Assembly: GCA_013054445.1 (NCBI GenBank)
Contig: JAAMPI010001679.1
Location: forward strand, 1 to 11,477
Origin: Cudoniella acicularis
Taxonomy: Eukaryota > Ascomycota > Leotiomycetes > Helotiales > Helotiaceae
Length of the DNA stretch: 11,477 nt
Direction of reading: 5' to 3'
Numbering within the stretch: the first letter of the stretch is position 1; each line of letters begins with the position of its first letter. Made by a program: the position numbers and the translations under genes. Under the pieces are notes generated by a model that searched no databases, had not been told where the DNA came from, and was given only the letters and a program-made list of their open reading frames with translations. Of this stretch, positions 1 to 7,061 are shown piece after piece.

Positions 1-608
1 TGACCCACGTGACTTCCGTCACTATATAGAGCAATTGACGTGTAAAATCGAGGATATAATTGAAGTACGTGGAATGGCTACTATTAATTAATATATATCA
101 ATTTTAAGCTAAAATAGCTTTAATTGTATTTATTGCGGCTTTTATAAAAGAGGGTGTGTTTTCATGGTTTTCGGTTAAGTGGGCCGTATCTAATGGCCCC
201 AGCTCTTACATGCTCATCATCCCTTGCTACAACGATCGAAAATTGTTCTGCGAAGACTTCTAGTATTTTCTGATAGGTCCACGCTATTTGGTAGCAGGTA
301 AGGGCTTGGACTGAGATGAGAGTCCTTCTACTCCAGTAGCAGAGGCAAAGTGAAATCGCCGAGGTTAACGATAGAAATAACTGATGATTCTTATTGTAGT
401 TTTTACAATTTTAATTCCTATATCTCACCACGATCTCGACCTCCAAATTCAATAGAAGGTGCAACCTAGCTATCTTCAACGGGATAGCACAGCATGACAC
501 GGCGTCCACACCCAGCCTTTTTGGCAGCTGTCTTATTTCGCACGATAAAGAGAACATAGAGGACGCATTCGTACACATTATCTCCAACTTGTCCTAGCTA
601 GCTGAAAC
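1..608. other. AT-rich intergenic region 3' of the hydrolase gene
   Basis: No gene is recognised here. Small structures are visible: CACGTGAC at 6-13 (an E-box-like core), an imperfect inverted pair GTGAC/GTCAC at 9-22, and a perfect 6-base hairpin AAGCTA-AAA-TAGCTT near 107-121. On the minus strand a frame without an ATG stays open for about 80 codons and ends at the TGA at 162-164. Its predicted peptide includes KILEVFAEQFSIVVARDDE, which looks protein-like. However, the plus strand over 178-270 also reads as a plausible peptide, so neither frame can be called coding. It could be the worn end of a gene or of a transposon. Confidence 0.5.
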
Positions 609-1475
609 TCAAAGTCTACTTGGCTTATACACTTCCCCTTCTTCCTTCCTCCTTAACTCGTCCGTATCATGCGCTGCCAGCACAACCAATGGTGTCTGCC
701 TTGCCAACTCCTTAATCAACCGTAAGGATTGCACTGCCTGCACTGGGTCATCATTAACTCCATCTGTCTCCTCGCGATCCAGAAGCTCCTGGCTATACGT
801 TGCATCGCCCGTCAAAAACCACGTCGTCTCATCCCCGTACACAATGACTGACAAATGGCCAGGCACATGACCAGGCGTCTGAACTGCCACCACTTTTCCA
901 TCGCTTGTAATGGGGTAGGATTTCTCAAACGGCCCAATGGGTGGACCGGTAGGTTGCAGAAATTGAGGAGAGAAGTTCTTCGGCCATTGCGAAGGGACTG
1001 CACCTTCCATGGTCGCATGGAGTGGGTGCTTGAACGCTTCCCAATGCTCCTCCATTAAGTAGACAGGCGCACCAACCAAGTCTTCCAACCCACCACTATG
1101 ATCATGACGCAAATGGCTCAGCACTACGGCTTTCAGAGCTTTGATCTCAATTCCCTTTTCCTTCAACTGCGCACCGATTCCCTCCTGCGGTTGAATTTCA
1201 ATCTGGCTCGTGAGCGTGAACGTCGGCATCCAGAAAGGAAAGTATCCAGGTGAAGTGCATCGCGGAGACATGCCTGCGTCGAAGAGAATGGGCCCCTCGG
1301 GATGTGAGATGAGGAATGTGTAGACGGGCAGCCAATCAGTCCAGCTGCGGTCTGTGAGGAAGCGAAGACGACGGAGGAAGATGGAGCGGTTAGCGGGTTG
1401 GGACAGCATTGAGGGGCGGATTTTGATGCGTCCGGTCTGGATGAATTGTACATCTATCTGAGTGGTGGCTGCCAT
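609..1475 (-). CDS. Metallo-beta-lactamase fold hydrolase, AiiA/N-acyl homoserine lactonase-like
   Basis: Uninterrupted 288-residue frame starting at the ATG at 1475-1473. Seen motifs: LFDAG at 64-68; the zinc-site signature SHLRHDHSGG at 120-129; TPGHVPGH at 200-207 (H203 is the expected ligand); LTGDATY at 221-227 (D224, the bridging Asp); and LAAHDTDE at 266-273 (H269). The order and spacing match the AiiA-type lactonase branch of the superfamily, including the GDATY segment. Length is normal for the family, allowing for an N-terminal extension. No signal peptide or membrane segment is visible, so a soluble cytoplasmic enzyme is likely. Family knowledge suggests hydrolysis of a lactone or other ester through a two-metal centre, but the substrate cannot be read from the sequence. 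One oddity: the second His of the canonical HxHxDH motif is Arg123, with a His one position later. It stands alone, and its neighbours are decayed genes on the other strand. Confidence 0.9.
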   Translation of the reverse strand: MAATTQIDVQFIQTGRIKIRPSMLSQPANRSIFLRRLRFLTDRSWTDWLPVYTFLISHPEGPILFDAGMSPRCTSPGYFPFWMPTFTLTSQIEIQPQEGIGAQLKEKGIEIKALKAVVLSHLRHDHSGGLEDLVGAPVYLMEEHWEAFKHPLHATMEGAVPSQWPKNFSPQFLQPTGPPIGPFEKSYPITSDGKVVAVQTPGHVPGHLSVIVYGDETTWFLTGDATYSQELLDREETDGVNDDPVQAVQSLRLIKELARQTPLVVLAAHDTDELRRKEEGEVYKPSRL

Positions 1476-1840
1476 GCTGACTTCCGACTCGGGTTTGGCT
1501 GTCGGCCTTTCTTGAAATGATTTGAGGTCGCGATGCTATGATGATGTGAGATTTGAGGGATTGAGGGATGTTGGAGAGACTAAGTGGGCGATGAAAAGTC
1601 CCAATTTGCTTGAACGATGGGAGAGATACTTCCGAAGAAGAAAACAAAACTTTTACCTAGTTCCGGATATTAAAAATGGTACGGTCGGTATTTGCCGTTA
1701 AGAGTCCCCTATGACGTGAATTCGGCAAAAAAAGGGGCGGGATGATCTCGGCTCTCGCCCTCAGTGCCGAACCTTGCATTGCCGAGTCAGGGCCCCTTAA
1801 AAGCGGAGCAATTATTACTAAGATTAGTAAATAACAAGAA
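1476..1840 (-). promoter_or_regulatory. Leader and presumptive promoter of the hydrolase gene
   Basis: Read on the minus strand, the roughly 150 bases before the ATG are rich in C, A and T with few G, as is common for fungal 5' leaders (for example the CATCATCATAG stretch near 1535-1545). A TGACGTGA sequence at 1712-1719 resembles a CRE/ATF half-site-containing element, and an AT-rich TTAATA-like stretch lies near 1669. Immediately before the start codon the bases are GTCAGC, an acceptable but not strong fungal start context. No transcription start can be fixed from sequence alone. Confidence 0.35.
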
Positions 1841-2063
1841 GTTAGTGAGTTCTAATGTGGCATTTGAGGGTACTAGTGAAGCGTGTCGGCCGGGACCCAA
1901 TGATTGAGGCATAATTAAATAATAAAACTATATTAAGAACACCAAAAATATAAAGCACAAGTAAAGTAGAAAGATATTGAGGGGAAATCGCCAAAGCTTC
2001 GTCGATCATTAGCACGCCAGGCCTAAAATATATCAAAACCCCAACCCAATTAGACCTGGGTGA
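1841..2063. other. Intergenic, no gene seen
   Basis: AT-rich sequence with an A/T-dominated stretch at about 1910-1990. A 96-codon minus-strand open frame covers it, but its product shows no motif and its codon use is not biased, so I treat it as a chance frame. Confidence 0.4.
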
Positions 2064-2419
2064 CCCGGTGGGCGAGGCAGGTTGCCCAAAACAGCCCCAC
2101 CCATCGTGAGCACTGATCAAAGCTGGAGTCACATAGTTGACCTCTTATTCACATACGACGGTTGGAGCTCCCCCTAGAGGTGCCGCTACAACACCAACCG
2201 CAAGTACAACCTCGTCATCTCAGGAGATTATCACTCCCCCGTCCAAGCCCTCCCAATACCCTCCGGCCAATGGAGCACCATCTTCTACAAGCCCAAGCGC
2301 AGCCGCATCGACGCCCCCGGTACAGATGAGGTGGTATTACCGCCACCGTCACCTGCCAGGGAATAGCGATCGTCTAGTTCATTGTCGGCAGAGTAAAATT
2401 TAAGAAAGGTATTAGATGA
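2064..2419 (+). pseudogene. Interrupted coding island of unknown family
   Basis: A GC-rich block in AT-rich surroundings. In one frame from 2064 it encodes DLLFTYDGWSSP, a TAG at 2175-2177, then RCRYNTNRKYNLVISGDYHS and a continuation through PIPSGQWSTIFYKPKRSR. The codons at 2184-2330 end overwhelmingly in C (CGC TAC AAC ACC AAC CGC, AAC CTC GTC ATC), which is typical of real fungal coding sequence. At about 2330 the coding signal moves by one base into a second frame, reading GGITATVTCQGIAIV, where C-ending codons continue to a second TAG at 2375-2377. After that it reads FIVGRVKFKKGIR and ends in TGA at 2417-2419. The simplest reading is a gene with two Gln-to-stop changes and a one-base deletion. 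No ATG is visible at the left edge. I do not recognise the family. A Ser/Thr/Pro-rich open frame over the same bases (2137-2403) is most likely a shadow. Confidence 0.42.
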
Positions 2420-2447
2420 GGTATATTATTACAAGCTAACTCAGGGC

Positions 2448-2465
2448 ATGCTCAGGATGCTCAGG
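2448..2465. repeat. Tandem 9-base duplication
   Basis: ATGCTCAGG occurs twice back to back (2448-2456 and 2457-2465), inside a short stretch that has further CTCAGG words at about 2440 and 2495. It is probably replication slippage. No function is visible. Confidence 0.6.
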
Positions 2466-3058
2466 CTCTTCGGCTCAAGTATACTCACCCTCAGCTCAGG
2501 TTAAAGCAGCAGCTGCTCACGTCCGGAAACTAAAACGGAACCAGCGAAAGAAAAATTTAATCCTGGATCTAAGGGTATCTGGTCATTCGGTTAACGCTCC
2601 CTTACCCCTTATCTCCATCCTCGCTTAACTAACAAAACCAAAAACAGTCTATCAAGCAACCATCGGCTCCGCAGCTTGTTAGTGTGGTTGAGTGAGTGGC
2701 GCGGTACTCACTTCTCTCACTTCTCTCACTTTTGTAGTTCACCCCGCAAGATTAAAAGAGTGCATCTAAATTAGATTTTGGTACCTTATACGGTTAATTC
2801 CTACCACGCACGCTCGTTAACCACCACGAAATTCTTTGGCTTGATTACAGTATTACTCCAAACTGTTGCCAAAGACTCAAAATCTATTCGGCTTGCATTA
2901 TTTCTTAATTCCACGAGACTGGAGCCAACCTCTTTTAAACTGTGTCCGACTCCGGAGTGTGTATTGTTACCCCGTGCTGCAGAAGTGGCGCGGGAATGTC
3001 CGGATCCGGTGTATAGTTGACTTGAATGTCTTTGCCATCTTTGCTTGATTTGTCTAAT
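2466..3058. other. Intergenic region with no gene recognised
   Basis: Apart from the small repeat at 2691-2731, nothing here is identifiable. A 103-codon minus-strand frame over 2801-3112 is open. Its first 9-14 codons belong to the rhodopsin-like remnant described for 3059-3412, but the rest (Ser/Gly/His-rich) resembles nothing and lacks coding-like codon bias. Two plus-strand frames of 60-80 codons over the same bases are likewise without motifs. Confidence 0.4.
2691..2731. repeat. Short inverted repeat fused to a 9-base tandem repeat
   Basis: AGTGAGT at 2691-2697 pairs perfectly with ACTCACT at 2706-2712 across the 8-base spacer GGCGCGGT. The right arm runs into a tandem array of the unit CTCACTTCT (2707-2715, 2716-2724, then a partial copy to 2731). 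Inverted GTGAGT-type ends next to short tandem units resemble terminal or subterminal sequence of some fungal hAT elements. That resemblance is from memory, and no transposase or target-site duplication is seen beside it. Confidence 0.55.
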
Positions 3059-3412
3059 CAAGAGTGGTAGTGTGGGGATGGAACTGCAAATTATACCAAC
3101 TTTCTGTTTCAACTTGAGTCGTAGCTTTCATATTCCAAATAACGGTACTATCATGATGTAAAGGTTCAGCATAGCTGAAACCACCGCTTGTATTACCCCC
3201 AAGTCAAACGAGGCTTTTCCCCGCCGCTGTGCCGACGGACTAACAACGTTTTCGCCAGATCTGAGGGTTGAAAGATACAACTGAACAATGACGCAAATTA
3301 CATAAAACGGTTTGCTGACAGTTCCTCCAGTCCAGATACTGACCGTAGCCCACCGCATTGGTTATTCGTATCAAACTCCAAAGATACAGAATCGAATACA
3401 GACAAAGCAAGT
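3059..3412 (-). pseudogene. Fragment of a rhodopsin-like/PTH11-type integral membrane protein
   Basis: On the minus strand from 3358 the frame reads SIWTGGTVSKPFYVICVIV, then a TLRSGENVVSPSAQRRGKA loop, then a hydrophobic helix containing MLNLYIMIVPLFGI. It meets a TGA at 3130-3128 where the family would carry Trp, and continues in the same frame with KLRLKLKQKVGIICSS. The order is an aromatic helix, a short TPR-GE-like loop ending in RR, a helix with a YI-x-x-x-P core, then a Lys/Arg-rich cytoplasmic loop ending KxG. It matches the middle of fungal seven-helix rhodopsin-domain proteins as I know them. Upstream in the same frame the peptide CFVCIRFCIFGV is followed by TGA and TAA. No start, no N-terminal helices and no C-terminal helices can be read, so this is a remnant of perhaps 110 codons. 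Assignment rests on pattern resemblance only. Confidence 0.45.
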
Positions 3413-4240
3413 CAAGTGATGGGAATTATGGCATTCGCAGGAATGGAATACTACTACGGCCAAGAAAGGATGGACCGTATGCGATTCGCTGTAAGGCAGA
3501 TTCATTCCGATGATTGAATAAACGGGCTACCGAGTACTCCTTTCTTGGAAAAAACTAGCGAGAAATAATTCTTATCTTGAAAGTGTTATTATCAAATGAC
3601 GAGCTAAGAAATGCTCTCCTGACAGGTGCTGCGATGGCATTCCACTTCTTCAAATCTTCTCTGCCTTTCTGGTTCAGTGTGCTTGAGAACCGAGAATAGG
3701 TGTTGTTCGTCTTAGAGGTTTGTCTCAGCTATTCAGTCAGCCATGTCTCAGAAGCTCAACACATCGATTGGAAGTTGCTTTTTCTAGTCTCCGCTTCATC
3801 ATGTTACGACCATGCGACTTTCCTCATTTGGCGAGACACAACGCCAGTGCTCATCTTGGTTGTTTGATGGCCTTATTCAATATTCGGATTTGGATGCCCT
3901 GAACCCCCTTCTGACAAGAATCTGCATGAATGCGCGATACCTAGTGGTCTGACAAAGGCAATGGTGTTGTAAGCATGGCATCGAGATAACTCGACTCCTA
4001 CTTGGGCCTATGCAATTTAGCCTCAGAATTCACGCTGGAAGCCTTGATGGGAATACGTGACGAACCGCGCATGGCGTGAACTCTGAACGAGTCCGTCGAG
4101 CTCTGGGGAGATATATGAGAGTCGCTGATGCTGCAAAACCTCCGGTGTCTGTCAAAATTTCGACTTTTCAATTTTTGAAACATTAACTTACTTCAGAAAA
4201 AACACCACATCAATCGCCTAAGGCTTCTCGAACATCGACG
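3413..4240. other. Region without a recognisable gene
   Basis: No family is visible on either strand. A plus-strand frame beginning with an ATG at about 3633 encodes a hydrophobic peptide starting AMAFHFFKSSLPFWFS. It is broken by a TAG near 3695 and again by a TGA at about 3867, so it might be another remnant but has no motif. Near its right end, ATTAACTTACTTCAG (ending at 4196) looks like a fungal branch point plus 3' splice site. If used, it could join an upstream mini-exon to the next gene: an ATG at 4047 with a GTGACG donor at 4057 would keep the frame. The donor is poor. Confidence 0.35.
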
Positions 4241-4925
4241 ATAAAAACTATCATCCTCCTATACCTCTTCACCGGCTACACATGGCTGGCATCAGCAGCT
4301 ATCGACTTCGGTCAATTCAACGATTGTACGCAATTATACCTCAAGTAGTTCGTCCCAGCACATTGCGATTACGGCTCAGACACAAACCAAGAAGCGATTG
4401 ACGACTGGCAGTGTCTCTGCTCAACAGAAGGTGAAAACTACATGGAACAATCTGCTCAATATATCTAGGCAAATTGCGGCTGTCAAGACCTCGAATCAAC
4501 AGCAAACAATCTCGCCGGCCTCTGCTCGGACGTGGGATACCCTATCAATGGCGCCGATAGTTACGTCGAGGCCGGTGACAATGGTGTTTTTCCACGCGTT
4601 GATTCTTCAACTGGGGGATCAAATTTGGATACTGGCGACATCATTGGCATTGTGGCTGGGGTTTTCGGCTTCATCGCCTTGCTTATTGGCTTTGTTCAAA
4701 TGGCCGTCGCCATGGAGTGGATTCTTCCGAAGTATGAGCCGTGGCCACAGATTGTTAGGATACTGTACTGCGGTTCAGTAGAGACCAAAGGCTTTGAGAC
4801 ACGGAGGGCAATGAAAGAGAAAGAAGGAGAAGAAGAGGAAACAGAAAGAGGTGGAAGCGCACAGACAGGACGACGTGGAAAGGGGTGCGGCTCCCACATA
4901 CGGATATGGTGGCAGGATGTCGTAG
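4241..4925 (+). pseudogene. CFEM-like cysteine-rich single-pass membrane protein, disrupted
   Basis: One frame from 4241 encodes a hydrophobic, signal-peptide-like start (KTIILLYLFTGYTWLASAA). A cysteine-rich ectodomain follows with seven Cys (FNDC, AHC, WQCLCS, ANCGC, GLCSD), then a Ser/Gly-rich spacer. A strong transmembrane helix (IIGIVAGVFGFIALLIGF onward, 4640-4711) leads to a charged tail with a Lys/Glu-rich tract. The DDWQCLCS block and C-spacing resemble fungal CFEM-type or CFEM-like extracellular domains, but the classic eight-Cys pattern is not complete. The frame has TAG at 4346-4348 and at 4466-4468, and no ATG: the codon at the expected start is ATA (4241-4243). After the purine-rich tract (4811-4850) the better C-terminus lies in the next frame, ending GAAPTYGYGGRMS before TAG at 4923-4925; the original frame runs on to 4996. 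A signal-bearing surface protein is inferred. A spliced upstream start is the alternative to loss of the ATG. Confidence 0.6.
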
Positions 4926-5951
4926 GCTTCCGAGCTTTTGAGCCGACCAAAATTCTTTCTTGCAGCCCATGTGAAATTATCCAAAACTCACAATAACTCC
5001 GCGGCTCGGCGTCTCTTCTTCGCTCTATCGGTTTTGACAAACTTCCGTTTAATTAGTACCCCCCAGCAGACTCGAAATATCCCCCCCATTCTCCCTTCAA
5101 GACCCCAGCTACATTCCCTCCCGGAAACAATTTTTGTTTAACAACGCTGTTATGGCATGGGTATCCTATCTAGTGCTGGATCTCCTCACTTCAAATGCCG
5201 ATCCCAAGATCTCGGAAAAGTATCTTTCAATGGACAACATACCTTTCCTTACACGATTCCATAGTATATCCACAGCCGAGATTCTTATCCGTATATCTGT
5301 GACAGTCATACTTGCGGTTAGCTTGAATTGTGTTCAAGGTGGTCTTTACAACATCTTCGGTTTTCTTGCTGCAGCATGTGGGCTATCCGAATATAAATCA
5401 TGGCCGCCATTTTATGGATCTGTACTCGAAGCTTTCACATTGAGGCGTTTCTGGTCGTAAGTCTGGTTCTTGATCTTCAAGTCCATGTTTGTTTAACATG
5501 ACCATCTAGGATATACTGGAATCAAATTAACAGGCGGAGATTCATATCACTTTCCAATTTCTTACTTTTGGATTGCTTAAAACTTCGCCCAAGAACTTTC
5601 AAACCCCGCTACCTACAAGTGGTTTTATTTCTCATCTCTAGTGTGATGCACTTACTGATTGACATCGCGAGTGGTATACTAATATCGGATTCGGGAGCAT
5701 TTCATTTCTTTATGGTCCAAGTCTGTGGAATTATTGTAGAAGAGGCGTTTTTGAAACTCAGAATGCTTCTTTCTGGTTCATGCGATCATAAATTACGCCT
5801 CTGGGAGCGAGTCGCTGGGTGTCTATGGGTGATGATATTCTTTACCTGGTCCGTACCAGCGTATTTATATCCCATTCTACGCAAATCTGGGTCTGACGAT
5901 TCGACTATCCCTTTCAGTATTGTCAAGAAGCTTAGACATGGGAGGTGGTAA
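4926..5951 (+). pseudogene. Wax synthase/Tri7-type membrane O-acyltransferase, 5'-truncated and frameshifted
   Basis: Similarity begins at about 4998 in one frame with AARRLFFALSVLTNFRLIST and RNIPP. It then jumps by one base at the C7 run (5081-5087) into FSLQDPSYIPSRKQFL and a chain of hydrophobic helices, up to SWPPFYGSVLEAFTLRRFWS. The intron at 5457-5509 joins this in phase to IYWNQINRRRF. Exon 2 (5510-5951) has the helix VVLFLISSVMHLLIDI, whose His (codon 5649-5651) is the expected catalytic His, and ends LRHGRW. The order NIPP, YxPSRxxFL, WPP..GS..EA.TLRRFW, W-x-Q, and S-x-x-x-H is the fungal wax-synthase-domain pattern. Members acetylate or acylate alcohols such as terpenoids or mycotoxins in ER membranes. 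About 100 N-terminal residues expected for the family are absent; the frame starts directly after the stop of the preceding gene with no ATG. The usual WHQ is WNQ here. The C7 frameshift could be an assembly error, but the missing 5' part argues for a real pseudogene. Confidence 0.82.
5457..5509 (+). other. Spliceosomal intron in the acyltransferase remnant
   Basis: A 53-base intron with donor GTAAGT, a TTTAACAT branch-like sequence at 5492-5499 and acceptor ATCTAG. Removing it joins TC to G (Ser) and continues the family motif FW..YWNQ in frame. Both flanking frames otherwise stop within it. Confidence 0.88.
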
Positions 5952-7061
5952 TAACTTTTAGGGAAGGACAGCCAATACGCTCGTGTTAGAATTGATGTTG
6001 TCTCTAATAAGATTACAATTAATCTATCACACTCTCTCACCTCTTCATATGTGTAAACCGCTCAAGAGATGTAGCTGAAGCAATCATCAAACCTTTGGAA
6101 GTCTCCCTTACTAAAATACATGCACATAGACCGCTGTCAAACACGCGAATGTTGAATATTAGTAGATGCTTCCATTGCACCAATTGTTTAAAAGAAATTC
6201 GGCTTGCCATTACCCACGACTTTAATTCACTTCATAGCACTTTGAGATGGAGTTTCTATCCCCTCTCCTGACATTCGGTGCAATTACGTGTACATTTCAG
6301 TGATGGATAAATGATTGGGGGAATCGAAATGGCCCGTAGCTGCAGTTTGACCAGGTGCCAATGCGACAAGCAAATATCAATCTATTTCAGTGAACAATAC
6401 ATATAATCTCTTAAGCTAGCAGAGCCCTCCTTGGAATAGCTCGACATACTGCCAAATTTTGGCAGTGGATGTGGCTTACGGAATAAATTAAAAGTGAAGT
6501 GGTGCCACAGAAACATATGCTCGATTGCGTTATTAAATTCATGTCGCATTAATTAAGTCAACTTCTTTGCAGATCCCTGAGCGTCATTCATACATCACCG
6601 CATGTGGGTGAGGGTAAGCACCGGGCGTGGTGGGATAACCAGTAACAACCACCAAATGGGCCACCGCACATTTCCGTTGGCTTCAGACAAGGGAAGAGCG
6701 TGAAATTTGCATTTGGCGAGGATCGAGCGGTCTAGGGATGCTCTTCCCAGATGCAGGAAACAAGCCCCGAATCGTATTAGGAGCACAAGGGCATCATCCA
6801 CTGCCGAAAATTTGACAAAGCATCCCAAGACCTCTTTTTGCATATCCGTGGTAGTTTTAACATACGCATTGAAAATAATACTAGTAGGATGCTGCCACGG
6901 CTCGCCTTTTATCCTTATGCATGTAGGATCGCCCACCGCCTAGCCGTAGTGAAAGAGGGCGAACGTACGAGCGTGTATTGGTTTTTTTTTTTCATTGTGA
7001 CTATTCCATCTTGGGCTAAAACATCCAAGGGTCTTGCCGTTTATTAAGGCTCATCATTCCA
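5952..7061. other. Long intergenic region, no gene recognised
   Basis: AT-rich sequence between two 3' ends: the acyltransferase remnant on plus and the SET gene on minus. A T11 run occurs at 6982-6992. A 113-codon minus-strand frame (6936-6595) begins with an ATG but shows no motif, no biased codon use and no helices beyond one Trp/Leu-rich patch, so I do not annotate it as a gene. No tRNA B-box-like sequence was found on either strand. Confidence 0.5.

Noticed and set aside
1842..2132. 96-codon minus-strand frame
   Set aside because: Contains one hydrophobic patch but no family pattern, and lies over AT-rich spacer.
2137..2403. Uninterrupted 88-codon Ser/Thr/Pro-rich frame on plus
   Set aside because: Low-complexity product typical of a shifted frame over C-ending codons; the neighbouring frame has the codon bias and a mixed, protein-like composition.
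4345..4379. A GT...AG pair that would remove the first TAG of the CFEM-like gene
   Set aside because: Only 35 bases, below usual fungal intron size, and it would delete a Cys-containing segment that reads as protein.
4398..4781. 127-codon plus-strand frame over the CFEM-like gene
   Set aside because: Shadow frame; the Cys pairs and the clean transmembrane helix lie in the other frame.
4696..5040. Minus-strand frames of 69-114 codons
   Set aside because: Antisense shadows of the purine-rich tail and of the acyltransferase start.
6595..6936. 113-codon minus-strand frame with ATG
   Set aside because: No motif, no coding bias and no promoter or splice support; the length is possible by chance in a 1.1 kb non-coding stretch.
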